NCBI RefSeq assembly: GCF_023856365.1
Contig: NC_064533.1
Coordinates: forward strand, 33,900,118-33,964,117
Origin: Brienomyrus brachyistius
Taxonomy: Eukaryota > Chordata > Actinopteri > Osteoglossiformes > Mormyridae
Direction of reading: 5' to 3'
Length of the DNA stretch: 64,000 nt
Position numbers and translations under genes: made by a program
The notes under the pieces: model-generated
Told to the model about the DNA's origin: nothing
What the model saw: the letters and a program-made list of their open reading frames with translations, nothing else
Databases searched by the model: none
Shown here: piece by piece, positions 48,576 through 60,312 of the stretch
Numbering within the stretch: position 1 is the stretch's first letter
Layout: every line of letters begins with the position of its first letter

Positions 48576-51383
48576 GATTACATGTAGGTATACGCTCCAA
48601 CAAGGTTTTCCTAGACAGTTATACCCTTTGCGTGTGCTCATTGTTATGTGGTATGTTATATTGCTGCATTGATCGTATGTCATGCCGCTAATCGAAACCG
48701 ATTTTTTTTCCCATTCGTTCCTCTAATTTCACTGAATGCTAAGATAAGAACAGAACCTCGCAGAAAAGATAGGCCTATTATGTGTTTTCATACGGAGGCT
48801 TTCATTGGTACTGGTAGAACAGAGGGGGTGGTTTCTGAAACATGAGGTCTCATTATTATACTCTTTCCCAACGACTATAGAATGAGGGTGATGTGTGAAG
48901 CCGGGTCCGTTTGTATACCTGACAGTTCTTTCACTGTATTCATTTAACTTCATTTGTTTGTTTGTTTGAGCAGAAAGCCACAGATTACTACAATTCAGCT
49001 TCTTACTTAAGGCAACTAATCTATCTTTCAGTACTGATGGTGAACTGGGATTTATAAATAATTCCCTATTATATGTTGTTAAAATTTACCTGAATTTCCC
49101 GCACCTGCCATTTTTAAGAGGTGTAATGTATTGCTTTTTATATGAACCACAATGAACAAACATAATCTGCTGGTATGACATTATTGACATTTAGCTTATA
49201 TTTTCCGTTATCATTGTTAAATAGCAAGATTCATTCTTGTATTTGAAACCAAATAGGCTATGTTATATGTTTCTTTTTCGTATTATTCTACAAATAATTT
49301 TCGTGAAGCTAAACGATTTTTCTTTGCGATTAAACATGTATACAAACTCGTATTGTACGCATGTTGATCATATTGTATTTCAAAATTTTTGCATGTCTGA
49401 AAGGTCATTTGTTTGTATAAACATGTATGTAACTAGCATTATGCTGCTTTCCAGCGGCGACTCACGGAACTGTCCTGACACTCAACGATATTACAAGGTT
49501 TTCTTCATAATTATGCAAAAATAAACTCTCTGTAAATTTTAAGAAATCTCAAAATATTAACCCTGCATATAGCAAACATAACGGGTAATTTTTTAAACTG
49601 AGAATTCATAATATATCCGAATGTATGTATTCGTTTGTAAAACAAAACACCTCATTGAATAGGCTACATGACTTACACCATCTTTATATTTATATACGTT
49701 CCGTGCAACTTTACAGAAATTTCGTTTTCTGGAATGTTGATAGAATAATATGCTTAGATTTTGTTCATTCGTATAGTTTAATCCATTGGTGGATTCAGCT
49801 CATATTATCAGTAGCTTGGAAATAAAGTCGCGATCTTCTAAGCGTGTAATACATTTGCCTACAGGTTACTTGTTGGATTTTTTCGAATCAACAAAGGTTA
49901 CCAGCGTAGACAACACATGCAGGGGATATCATCACCTGTTACTCAATAGACTAATGCATCAGCCTATGATAGCCTATTCTTCGGGGCAAAATGTTAATCT
50001 TAAGAAACGCGGAACCTTCATGTCAGTGTTCTGACGGTTAACAGTTTAAACTGTTTAATTAAAATAGCAAAGTAGTCTTATGTATTATTGTGACAGATTT
50101 TTAAAAAATCTGTGCCTGTGCAAGTCAGATGAGACCCACCAGGAACAAGTCTCCTATCCGCGTTTTACCTTTAAGTCGTTTGTGGCAGAATAACATTTTA
50201 CAGAATAACAACAGTGCAAATCAGATAATCAGTGCAAATCAAATAGGTAGATTAACAGCGCATTTATGAAGCACGATGCTATTCTTATAATGTTAGTTAC
50301 TTTTGTTGTTGGTACCATTACCATTAGATTATTATCGTTAGTGCGGTCAGTAAAATATCATTTTAATTGAGTGACTTTCGCTAAAATGGGACTCTGAAAA
50401 TTTGCTTTCTAGAAAGATTTACAGAATCATCTCAATGTCTTGAATCCCAACTTGGTACCATTAATGTCCCTTAAACACTATAGAGGAGAAAATAAAGTAT
50501 TACTAAAGACATATATTAACTGCTAAGTTGAACTGTTCCATTTTGGCAGGTGTCCCATTTTAACAATGCTCACCTTATCTGGGCTGCAATTTTGCCGAAA
50601 TTGATCCATACTGTACCTCCCGCAGAAACTCCATACCCATGTTTGTTTCACCTATCTATTTTACATTTATTTTTATATTTCAATATTCAGTAGCCTATAA
50701 TTCTTTTCAATTTAAGTTTATACTTATTCTGTAACTGTAAAACTTGTTTATTTTTTTCCTGTACTTTCTGTATAGGCTACTTTTTTTCTTAATTTTTGTT
50801 TTATATTGTCAGTGAATGTTTGTACCAAAACTACCAAAACAGATTCCTAGTACATGCAGTTGTACCTGGCCAATAAAGTGAATTCTGATTCTGATTCAAA
50901 ACTTAATATATGTGTATCTATTACTTAAATAGTATTTGGTGTTATTCCAAATTCATGCAATACCATTATTATTAAGCAATATTATTCATATAATACCGAA
51001 CTTTGGTTCACGCTGAAGTGAACGTGGTTTGATTCATAAAATTATGATGAAAGAATTATTATATTGTATTGTCACGTGTCCATTCATTTTAATTGTTTAA
51101 ACGGATAATCCAGTAAAACAATTTCAAAGTCAGTTTAAAAGTCATTATAAATATGTTTCAACTAAAATAAATTCATTTAAAACACTCCTCCCACTTTAGT
51201 GTCGCAACAGTGCTTATAAATATATGTTCGTCCGTCCATCCGTCCAGTCATCGCTAAGTCTGATCACTTGCGGCTATAGCCCCGAGAATTTTAAGCCTAG
51301 CCTCGAGTATTTTACCCCCTTTCCATCCTATAAAAAAAAACTTCACTTAGCCCCTGATTTTTTTCAATAGCTAGAAACGCCCC

Positions 51384-51534
51384 CCCATCCATCCATCCAT
51401 CCATCCATCCATCCATTTCCTGAAACTGCTTGTCCTATTGACAATCGTAAATCGTAAATTGTCCTCCTGAATCGTAGGCTACGGGCGCAAGGTAGGGAAC
51501 AACACAGGATGGGGCGCCAGCCCATCGTAGGTAT
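51384..51534 (+). repeat. (CATC)n-headed fish repeat
   Basis: Eight CATC units (51385-51416) precede tttcctgaaactgcttgtcc and end with gggcgcaaggtagggaacaa and ggggcgccagcccatcgtag. This is the layout of a dispersed repeat frequent in teleosts. Confidence 0.6.
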
Positions 51535-51961
51535 CTATATTGTTTCTCACTCTATTCTGACCCGTCACTGTGACCGATCTAGGCACTGCTTTGTGAGGTT
51601 CAAGAGACATCTGGTGGTCATTCGCTTTAGTACAACAGACAATATCTAATTCTTAACGAATCATTTTTTACAGCGCACCGTCGCTAATAGGATGAATTGT
51701 TTCTTATGTTTAAAAGTTTGAGTCAATCAAAAATACCATATGTACACATGTAATGGGTTAATTCAGGTTTTTTATTTAAGGCTTAGAAAAAAATGATAAT
51801 GACAAATAAAACCAAGAAACAATTTGTCTATTACTACTGAAATGTACATGGTCTAATTTTAAAAGTTGTCAACTAGTATAAAATAACATTTTTCTTTAAT
51901 GTACAAACATATTGGAAAATACTTTCTTGGACTATTTACACCCATTTTTATATACATATTT

Positions 51962-51996
<35 letters not shown>

Positions 51997-53306
51997 GTTT
52001 TGTATATATATTGTATTTTTGCGTGATGTATGGTATTTTCTAGCATTGTTTCTTTTTGTTTAGGTTTAACCTGACTTGTTGATCCTAATTATTTAGTACT
52101 TGCAACACACTGTATATATACATATTAAAAATAATATAATAATGTGACTATAAAAAACTACAAATTTGTTACAAAATTCCCAAATAGTCTTGACAAAGTG
52201 CTCATTCACATTTAATATTACCAGAGCACACTGGTAACGACTTTTCTGTTTTGTGCTTAATGCCACTGTTCCTAAAAATAACTTCCTTTTTCTTTGTTAC
52301 CTCGTGAAGTGAGATTGTTCGAACTAAAATCTCTGAATGTGTTGACATTGTCATGCATTCTGCTCTCCATTCCATCATGGCTTTGTTGTTTACAACTGAC
52401 AGTCTTAGCCAGATCTAGAAACCTTTAGTCTTGGTAGAGAATGGCTAAGAAATGCACTGACTCCACATAAACTTCAAGCATAAAAGATGCTGAACACATG
52501 CATGTTTTCCTAGCTAAGGTCCTGCCAGCCTCCAGTAAAACACCTCAGCAAAGACTGCAGGATGACAGGTAGTAATCCCCAACAGCAAATAGTTTTATAG
52601 TAAAGTTGCTTGACTCCAACAGATGTCTTAAAATATCTATATGTCTCTCTTATGGTTGTCAACTAATTATTTAAAAATGTTATAGGGTCGTTTTGGAATT
52701 TTTAATAGTACATTATTACTTAAATATGTCATTAATGCATTAGTATAATTAGTATACTTGAATTTTAGGAGATTTCTCCTGATTTTGTGCATCTGTAATG
52801 TTCCCAGTCACATTGGGGTGACCATAGGCAATATATACAGCTGAAACATATTTTAGTGCTACATGGACATTTTTTTGTAACAGCACAAAGAACACAGTAT
52901 TTGGTAATAGTATAAGATCACATATTTGATCATGTCTCTGAGGAGAAAGAATCAGCTGGTGATAAGAGCGTCCTGCTGATGTTGATGGTATATTTCAGTC
53001 AAAGAATGGGAATGTGTTGTGGTCTTCAACCCCTATTGAGAGAAAAAGGCAGAGCAATAAGCTGAGAATTTTATGAAGATGAACAACAAGGTTTGTAGTG
53101 TCCTGTGTTGAAGATATAAAGTCCAGCTATGAAATGTGTTTGCCAAAGGCTATTGGAAGCAGGGCTACAAATACTGAAAACCGTGTACACTGATGGTGTG
53201 AGTAGACTTAGGAGTAAAATTGGGTCTGTTGAATCTGTGTGGTACATACAAATCAAGAAATGAAGCCACCCCAGCAACTGGCATGCAAAATTATGTGTTT
53301 GAAGAC

Positions 53307-53334
53307 CCCCCCCCCCCCCACAAAAAAAAAAAAA
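53307..53334. repeat. Poly-C/poly-A junction
   Basis: A run of about 14 C is followed by cacaaaaaaaaaaaaa. A simple sequence that is error-prone in sequencing. Confidence 0.85.
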
Positions 53335-54032
53335 ATTCTCCCCTGGTTGGTGAAATATACTGAGGGCAACTTATCACTCTGGACATTTATGGCTATAGTG
53401 TAGGCCTGCCAAGTCTGCTCAGGCAATTTTTTTGTGGACTTATGTCAGTGGAGACGCATGATATTCTCTCATTCACTTTGAAAACTGGGGCGCCTGACTG
53501 TTCTCAAGACCAATTTCCTGAAGTTACAGTAGACGTGTCTTGTGCGCTTGCCATTCATTTATAATACAGGCAAGGAAATGACTACGGATAAGTGCCTGGT
53601 TCTTTTCAGAAGTCCCCAACCTTTCCAACGATACATGCCATGTAAACCATGTAAATATAACATAAAATCTGGGCAGTATGTGATGCCGCATACAGGTATC
53701 CCTGGAACATGAAGGTTTATACTGACAAACCTGATGGTGGAGAGAATGTGTGAGCTGCCTGATATGACAGGGGCTCCAGGAATGCATATATATCACATGC
53801 AGCAGCGATTTCACTTCATATGCCCTTGGCTAGGAGCTGCTGTGCTTCTACCACCCCACGCCCTTGACCTGCTGACAACAAAAGATTCAAATATATAATT
53901 TTTCTGCAAAGTGATTTATAACTCGTTCATAAGCACATAAGAAACTGCCCTGTTTTGGCCATGATCATCACAAATGTAAAGTACTTTACAAATATTAAAA
54001 AAAAAAAAATTAATAATAGACAGGTTCCATTT
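53335..54032. other. Gene-free DNA
   Basis: Nothing recognised apart from a poly-A stretch near 54000. Confidence 0.5.
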
Positions 54033-54345
54033 AGGGGCGACATGGTGGTGCAGTGGTTAGCACTGTTGCCTCACACCTCTGGGACCCGGGTTCGAGTTTT
54101 GCCTGGGTCACATGTGTGCGGAGTTTGCATGTTCTCCCTTTGTTGTTGTGGGGTTTCCTCTGGGTTCTCTGGTTTCCCCCCACAGTCCAAAAACATGCTG
54201 AGGCTAATTGGACTTGCTGTATTGCCCATAGGAGTGTGTGTGTGTGAGTGACTGGTGTGTGAGTGTGCCCTGCGATGGGCTGGCCCCCCATCTTGGGTTG
54301 TTGCATGCCTCGTGCCCATTGCTTCCGGAATAGGAGCTTACATAC
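54033..54345 (+). repeat. Teleost interspersed repeat, longest copy in the window
   Basis: It begins aggggcgacatggtggtgca and continues gtggttagcactgttgcctc, tttgcatgttctccctttg, ccacagtccaaaaacatgct and tgcgatgggctggcccccc. Shorter relatives lie at 5920, 7205, 29615 and 48455. Frames on both strands are artefacts of the repeat. I do not assign a class. Confidence 0.75.
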
Positions 54346-54399
54346 TGCATTCACCTAACTGTTTGCACTGTCTCTAGTCTCCTCTACTTTGGCTAATTG

Positions 54400-54915
54400 A
54401 ACATTTTATTTCCCCTACTCCTCCTGGGGTGTGCTGCCTGGAGACCTCAATTTATCAAGATGTCCTGCACACCCTGCTACATGTGACGTCGCCACTACCC
54501 ATGACATCCTTGCATCCTGTTTACGGTGTCGTCCTCCATGTGTGCCCAGCTGCCTTATTACTGGTTGCCTGGAGATCTGAAGGAGCGCCAACACCTGCTT
54601 GTCATGACCTCCCTGCTCCCCGGTTGTGACTTAAATCTTATGACTTAAACAGTGTGACTTGACACTTAACCATCTCTCCGATTTGACTTTCCCTGCTGGC
54701 CCGAGGAGAATGGGCTCCCCCTTTGAGTGTAATCCCTCAAAACTTTTGCTATTGTAGAAGGTGTACTTAGGGCCATAGCACAACATAAGATAAACAAGAT
54801 AAACAATTGACAGAGCAGGACCAAGCTATTTCTGAGCTCGCTAAGGCTGTGAGAGAGCTGACAGTACAGCCGACAGGCTGGATGAGTCAAAGATCTGATA
54901 CGTTGAAAATGCTTC
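54400..54915 (+). other. Repeat fragment and possible gag remnant left of the Gmr1-like LTR
   Basis: 54440-54740 resembles part of a dispersed fish repeat (for example aatgggctccccctttgagt). 54800-54890 translates in plus as a helical stretch (AISELAKAVRELTVQPTGWM) like the start of some gypsy gag proteins, and may be the 5' remnant of the plus-strand element whose protease appears at 59395. The assignment is tentative. Confidence 0.25.
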
Positions 54916-55236
54916 TGTTACGGCCAGCTCATGTAAGACCGTAGCATAAAAAAGGGAGACCAACAACAAGGTAATAATTTAAGAAAAACTTCATTTATTA
55001 GTTCAAACACAAGGGTAAAACCTGTCTAGAGGTCAACGTTTATCTATGCAAAACGCAGGGATAGAAATGCAGAGATGCGTGAGTAATTGGAGAGAGGAGC
55101 GAAGCTCGTCCAAAATATCCGCAGGTTCTTTTATACCCAAACCGGCGCCAGGTGTGGGCAATTAATGTCCCCCCTACAACATGCAGTCACTGCATGGTCA
55201 CTACACTGACTGCAGGAGGAACAGGGGGTCGTAACA
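54916..55236 (-). repeat. 3' LTR of the Gmr1-like element (321 bp)
   Basis: On the plus strand it starts tgttacggcc and ends gtcgtaaca, so the ends are the inverted pair TGTTACG/CGTAACA. On the minus strand AATAAA (plus tttatt, near 54991-54996) serves as a plausible polyadenylation signal. A purine tract directly precedes it in element orientation. A second LTR for this copy is absent, so its age cannot be estimated from LTR divergence. Confidence 0.8.
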
Positions 55237-55247
55237 CCTCCCTCCCC
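55237..55247 (-). other. Polypurine tract of the Gmr1-like element
   Basis: ggggagggagg on the minus strand, directly adjoining the LTR start. This is the expected primer site for plus-strand DNA synthesis in LTR retrotransposons. Confidence 0.75.
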
Positions 55248-55380
55248 AAGAGGGTTCCTACAGGAAAAAGAAAAAAAAAATCAGGACACCCACTGTGACC
55301 CGATCCCATCTCCAATTCCACCAGCTTCCCCAGGGCCCTAGGTTAACTGGAGAAAAAGAATATAATCTACCACAAAGTCA
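55248..55380. other. Spacer between RNase H and 3' LTR
   Basis: No domain is visible. It contains a run of A (about 55270-55280). Confidence 0.4.
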
Positions 55381-56612
55381 TTATACTTGAGACAAAGCAT
55401 CAGCAATGACATTATCAATACCTCCAACATGTATTATCTTTAGGGGATATGGCTGAAGAATAAGACTCCAGTGAATAACCCGCTGATTAGAGTTCCGCAT
55501 CCTGTCAATTAATACCAATGGGTTGTGATCAGCGTAGACAGTAATAGGACTACGGGCGTTACTCAAATAAATTTCAAAATACTGAACAGCCAGGACAAGG
55601 GCTAGAACCTCCTTCTCCACAGTAGACTAGCCCAACTGGTGTCTGTTACATTTCTTTTAGAAATAACATACCGGATGTTCAACTCCATCAGGAGCTATCT
55701 GGAGAAGAACAGCTCCCGCACCCCAGTCGCTGGCATCAACAGCTAATTGAAAAGGTTCTTCAAACCTAGGAGCAGCCAAGACAGTAGCACTGACTAGTAA
55801 TGCTTTAGCAGCCTCAAAGGCCTGTTGAGTAGGATCTGTCCACTCAAAAGGAATTTTACTACTAAGGAGGTTAGTCAGAGGAGTGACAACTGTAGAGAAA
55901 TTCTGGCAAAACCCTCTATAGTACCCTACCATTCCCAAAAACCGCCGCAATTCCCAGTGATTGGAGGGCACAGGAAAATTACAAATGGTGTCAACTATTG
56001 CTCTTACAGGACGAACCTGGGCCCGACCAACCACTTTACCCAAATAGGTAACTGTTGTCTTGCCAAACTCACACTTTGCAAGGTTAACCGTGATATTAGC
56101 ACTGGATAAACGTTGAAAAATTTCCAAAGATGTTTTGGCCAGGTGGAACTAAACACAACTACATCATCCAGGTAAGCCTCACACCCAGACATTCCACCTA
56201 AAACATAGTTAATAAGATGATGGAAGGTGGCAGGTGCGTTCCGAACCCCAAACGGCATCACTTTGTATTGAAGGAAGTTATGTGGAGTAATAAAAGCAGA
56301 CAGCTCTCTAGCACTCTGGGTCAAAGGCACTTTCCAATAGCATTTTAGTAAATCAAATTTACTAACGAACTTAGCTGCTACAACATGATCAACACAATCA
56401 TCCACATGGGGAAGGGGAAAACAGTATGGTTTTCTAACGGTATTCAGCTTTCTATAATCCGTACAAATCCTATAAATTCCATCCGCCTTACCCACCAGTA
56501 AGCAAGGCGACCTCCATGGGCTAAAACAGGGCTCAGCCAAATCATGTTTTAACAAATATTCCACCTCTTTCCTCAATATTACCCCTTTTGTGGGATTTAC
56601 TCGATAGGTATG
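55381..56612 (-). pseudogene. Gmr1-like reverse transcriptase and RNase H, broken
   Basis: These domains would copy element RNA into DNA and remove the RNA strand. The reverse transcriptase begins at about 56600 (EVEYLLKHDLAEP) and has RICTDYRKLN, FVSKFDLLKCYWKVPL with the first catalytic Asp, MPFGVRNAPATF and the YLDD box at 56174-56163. A frameshift near 56120-56140 moves the frame; the thumb/connection follows (CEFGKTTVTYLGKVVG, RRFLGMVGYYRGFCQNF). RNase H keeps VDASDWGAGAVLLQ, then after a stop near 55630 EKEVLALVLAVQYFE, VYADHNPLVL and NVIADALS, so its acidic residues are present but split across frames. There is an in-frame stop between the RNase H halves. It is followed only by the spacer and LTR, confirming that RNase H is the last domain. 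Confidence 0.88.
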
Positions 56613-57868
56613 TTATTTAATAGGCGGGGCTGCACCAACATCGATATCGTGTTCAATGACTGTGGTATGAGTTAGCACATCTGGAAAAAGAGATGGAAAA
56701 GCATCGACCAACTCAATGTCAGCCAGTGTATTTATCAAATAGTAATCAGAGAGGGGTTTACAAACTGTGTAGAGACCAGCAAACCAGGCCTGGAACGGAC
56801 TACTAATAATAGGTAACATGGCCAACACCTGATCCCCTTTTTCAAAAACCCGAGTCTCAGCCTTACGATCGAATAAACACTGCATCTCACACTGTGATTT
56901 TCTTAGTGCTTTTCTGGCTGCAGCACGGGCTTGATAGAGGTGGTATCTGAATCCACTGACGTTATCCAAAACATTATCAGGAGGTGATTTAGTACTCCAC
57001 CCATAAGCCAAAAGGGCTGTAGGTCCCCCCACATCATGGCCAAACACTAACTCGTTGGAATTAAACCCAATACTCTTCTGGGCAACCTCGCGAATAGCCA
57101 ATAAAAGCCATAGGAGACCCTCCTCCCAGTCAGTACCAAGTTCAACACAAAAAGACCTCAACATTGATTTCAAGGTTTGATGAAATCTTTCCAGAGCCCC
57201 CTGACTCTGTGGATGGCAAGCACTTGAAATACAGTATTATGTTTAGCTTTAAGCTGGCGCAATGCCCTTGCAAACTGTTTAGACATAAAATTTGTGCCTT
57301 GGTCAGATTGTATAACGCGTGGGATCCCAAAAGAGGACATAAAACTGGTCATAACCCGCAGGATTGAACGAGAGGTAATGGACCGAAGCAGATAAGCAGA
57401 AGGGTAACGAGTGGGCTGACACATGTTAGTCAAAAGATAGCAATGCCCAGCTTGGGAACGTGGGAGTGGCCCTACACAATTCACCAGCAAGTGTTCAAAC
57501 GGTGTACTCACAGTAGGCTGTAAATGGGTCACAGGTATCTTCTGGTTGGGTTTGCCAGTGATTTGACAGGTATGACACTCTCTGATGTACTTTGAAATAT
57601 CCTTCCTCAACCCAGGCCAGAAAAACCTACGGGTCACCCGATCATAGGTCTTTCTAACACCAAGATGTCCTGCTGTTCCTGCATGGGAAAGCTCCAACAC
57701 CATTTTCCTGAACTTAACTGGGACCACTACCTGGACTAAGATTTTACCAAAACCCTGTCGTCTCATAGTCCATCTCCAACACAACAACCCTTCACGTAAA
57801 TAATATAAAGTTTCATCCTCACGACGATTATCAGGTTCCGCTAAGGCCAAAACCTTTTTAAGCTCCAC
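56613..57868 (-). pseudogene. Gmr1-like integrase upstream of reverse transcriptase, broken
   Basis: Integrase would insert element DNA into the host genome. Counting from 57868, the HHCC zinc-binding domain has His62, His68, Cys98 and Cys101 (SHAGTAGHLG, ECHTCQ). In the core domain the first catalytic Asp position is Asn130 (LLVNCVGPL, codon at 57479-57481), a change that would abolish activity. The second Asp is kept in QSDQGTNF (Asp189). A frameshift near 57190-57210 falls just before the third acidic residue, and the reading continues in the adjacent frame as MLRSFCVELGTDWEEGLLWL and NELVFGHDVGGPTALL. A C-terminal region with FEKGDQVLAML follows to about 56800, and a linker leads directly into the reverse transcriptase. 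The position, before reverse transcriptase, is the key feature. Confidence 0.88.
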
Positions 57869-58138
57869 ATCAGTGCGTTATTCAGCAATTACTTCCTCAA
57901 GAGGGACCTTAAAAACCGCAGACAAACCTGAATTTAATTCACCACTTCCTGGTTCTACCAGACAGTCATCAACACTCGGCGTAAATCCAGTGGGTTTAAA
58001 CTCTATTGGGCAAACCTCAGCCAACTGGGTTAAATTGCCATCAGCACTCCAATGTCCACCCTGGGGTTGGTTATCCATTTGAGCAAGATGTTCAACAGGC
58101 AACCTAATCCCCTTGGGAACATGGGTGGAACTCTCACA
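57869..58138 (-). pseudogene. Linker between protease and integrase regions
   Basis: An open stretch (about 57878-58102) with no recognised domain; acidic and polar, with LEEVIAE just before the integrase leader. In this element group a linker is expected between the protease and the integrase zinc finger. A stop separates it from the integrase frame. Confidence 0.55.
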
Positions 58139-58700
58139 TCACTCACATCCCCTTAATTGTTTAGCCAATGCCCTAGTGACAGCACAGGCAGGGAAAACAT
58201 GAGGGAATTTCTTCCCACACTCATCTAACCCCTCAGGTGCCAACAGAGGACTTCCTACCACAAGTGGGGATACAACTTTGTTTTCCCAAACATTTCTCCC
58301 CAGCCAGGTAATTTCCCAGGATAACTTCCACACCAGGTATAGGGAGAGATGAACGCACTCCAACAACTACATTACCAGTGACTAAGCCCGAAGACAGACA
58401 AACACGATGTAAGGGTACTTCCAAAAACCCCATTTCAATTCCTGTAATCAATACATGGGACCCGGTGGCAGTCTCATCAGAAAGAGGCACTACTCAACAA
58501 AAATGACTGAGCAGCTCCTGTATCCCTAAGAATACGCACAGGTACATTAGCCTGACCAGGCAAAGACACTAAATCAACGGTAATAAATGGCGAGTAATCA
58601 CTATCACCACAGCCAACCCTGTGCTCACCAACACTTCCATCCAAATGCCCTTGGTAAGACTCGTCCTGAGAGGATGCAACCAATGCAACAGATTTAAACT
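58139..58700 (-). pseudogene. Gmr1-like aspartic protease region, broken
   Basis: The catalytic triplet of a retroviral-type aspartic protease is visible as LRDTGAAQSF (DTG at 58524-58516). After a frame change at about 58480 the rest of the fold follows: HVLITGIEMGFLEVPLHRV, then VEVILGNYLAGEK, a conserved element typical of this clade near the end of the domain. A further frame change leads to KFPHVFPACAVTRALAKQL. It would process the Gag-Pol polyprotein. At least two frameshifts make it non-functional. Confidence 0.75.
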
Positions 58701-59390
58701 TACCCTTCTTTAGAGCATGGCACTCAGAAATTTTATGCCCAGGCTTTTTACAATAAAAACAGACAATATCAGATTTATCAGATTTCCCCTCAGGCACCTT
58801 AGTGGGACCCCTAGGTGGTGATACGTGGTTAGGCCTTGTATCAACAGACCTTAACCTACCCCTAAATGGACCCTTGTACTTACTCTGATTATTTACTGGT
58901 AATCCTCGGTAAGTCAACACAAACTCATCTCAACCTTCTGCTCCTTTAAATAAGTAACTAACACTTCTGGAACACAGTTCTTAAATTCCTCAAGGAAGAT
59001 TAACTCCGGGAGTAACTCCATAGAGTTTACTTTTTGTGAGGTGCACCAGTGATCAAATGTTCCTTCTCCCGCGCAAACTCCACATAAGTATGGTTCTCTG
59101 ACTTTCTAAACTGATGGAAGCGCTGCCGATATGCCTCAGGCACCAACTCGTAAGCACAAAGTATGGCACTCTTCATAGTGTCGTAGGACATAGACTGCTC
59201 AACCGATAATGGTACATAAATATCCTGAGCCCTGCCTACTAACACACACTGCAACAGCAAAGTCCAGATCTCTCTGGGCCATTTCAAGGATGTTGCTACC
59301 CTTTCGAAGTGGGAAAAGTACTTATCCACTTCTCTGAGAATGGAGGCACCATCCTGACATACCTACTGATGTCAACATAAGTAGGGACAG
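58701..59390 (-). pseudogene. Gmr1-like gag (capsid and zinc knuckle), broken and 5'-truncated
   Basis: The capsid part begins near 59388 with VPTYVDISRYVRMVPPF. After a frameshift at about 59330 it reads VDKYFSHFERVATSLKWP, then VLVGRAQDIYVPLS, AYELVPEAYRQRF and TYVEFAREKEHL, typical of the gag core of this clade. A second break at 58921-59026 precedes the nucleocapsid. The zinc knuckle CFYCKKPGHKISEC (CX2CX4HX4C) lies at 58761-58720 and would bind element RNA. The N-terminal helical region is missing; a similar helical remnant occurs separately at the left edge of the window. Confidence 0.85.
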
Positions 59391-59394
59391 GTTA

Positions 59395-60312
59395 CTGGAG
59401 CGGGCTGCGGAGAAGTGCCCCATGATGGATTTAAAAATCAGGGGTGTTACGACATCTTGTTTATTGGATACAGGTACTCAGGTCAGTACAATAACGGAGA
59501 TCTTTTTTAGGGAACATTTATCTAGCTAAACCGAGGACATTCTTTGTACAATAGCCTGGATAAAGCCCACGGCTGCCAACGGGTTAGACATACCATACCT
59601 GGGTTACCTAGAGCTAGACGAAGAGACCCTGGGTGTGACTCTACCTAAGTATGGTTTCCTTGTTGTCAAGGACCCAGAGAATAGCTCTTCTGTGCCTGGT
59701 CTTATAGGCATGAACATCATCAATAGATCTAGACAAATTGTACAGTCAGAGTTCAACACTACACTAGGTGGACAGCTCAATTCAGACTGGAGGGAAGCTT
59801 TTCAAAAGATGCAGATGGCGCACCCAGAAAAGACTGCCTTTGCTCGGGTGGCAGGAAAGGAATGTTTTCATGTTCCAGCATCATCCGTTATTACTGTCAC
59901 AGCAAGAGGGCAGGTCTTGGTGAGCGGTGATGGTTCCTTAATGTTGTTGGAACCTACATGTAATCAATTACCAGGTGGTCTAGTTGTGTTGCCCAAACTG
60001 GTAACTTCCTCTGGCCATGTTTTTCCAGTACAGGTTCAGCAGTAGGCTCAGTCACATGCCATGTTGGAGATGTACTCCCATGTTTTTGCAACTGATGATG
60101 AGAACTGGAATGAGGACACATGAAGGTTGCACTACCAAGTCCAACATGAGATACATCTTATAGATGAGGTTCCTGTCACCCAGCTTTACAAGTGGATCCC
60201 ACCTACACAGTACAAGGAGGACAGAAATCACATAACCAGGCTGTTAAAGAAGGGCGTGATCCAGGAGAGTGTAAGTGCCTTCGCCTGTGGTACTTGTGCG
60301 AAATGAGGCTTC
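59395..60312 (+). pseudogene. Second gypsy element (plus strand): protease to start of reverse transcriptase
   Basis: The plus-strand reading has a protease start, CLLDTGTQVSTITEIFFREH (DTG at 59467-59475), an in-frame stop at about 59527, and a long open part (59635-60045) with PGLIGMNIINR and a linker. After more breaks the start of reverse transcriptase follows: IPPTQYKEDRNHI, LLKKGVIQESVSAF, and in a shifted frame PVVLVRNEAS. Homology ends at about 60312 where minus-strand sequence begins. This family is distinct from the Gmr1-like copy, with a different protease and a different LTR. It has the usual PR-to-RT adjacency of gypsy elements. Confidence 0.75.

Larger units (their letters stand above)
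47202..53306. other. Gene-free DNA upstream of en1
   Basis: No gene is recognised. Small repeats only: a fragment of the common interspersed repeat at 48455-48575, a CATC-headed repeat at 51384-51534, and an AT run near 51966-51991. No Tc1 or LTR element is visible. Confidence 0.5.
54916..59390 (-). mobile_element. Gmr1-like Ty3/gypsy retrotransposon, 5'-truncated
   Basis: Along the minus strand the order is gag capsid (59390 down), CCHC zinc knuckle, protease, integrase, reverse transcriptase, RNase H, purine tract and 3' LTR. The polymerase domains are Ty3/gypsy type, yet integrase precedes reverse transcriptase, as in Ty1/copia. This arrangement was described for Gmr1 and related elements in deuterostomes. 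The 5' LTR, primer site and first part of gag are missing: homology stops near 59390, where a plus-strand gypsy sequence begins. Several frameshifts, in-frame stops and one lost catalytic residue make it inactive. It lies about 8 kb upstream of en1 and outside the transposon-poor zone. Confidence 0.85.

Noticed and set aside
54031..54354. Frames on both strands with His/Thr or Cys/Val-rich sequence
   Set aside because: They lie entirely within the common teleost interspersed repeat.
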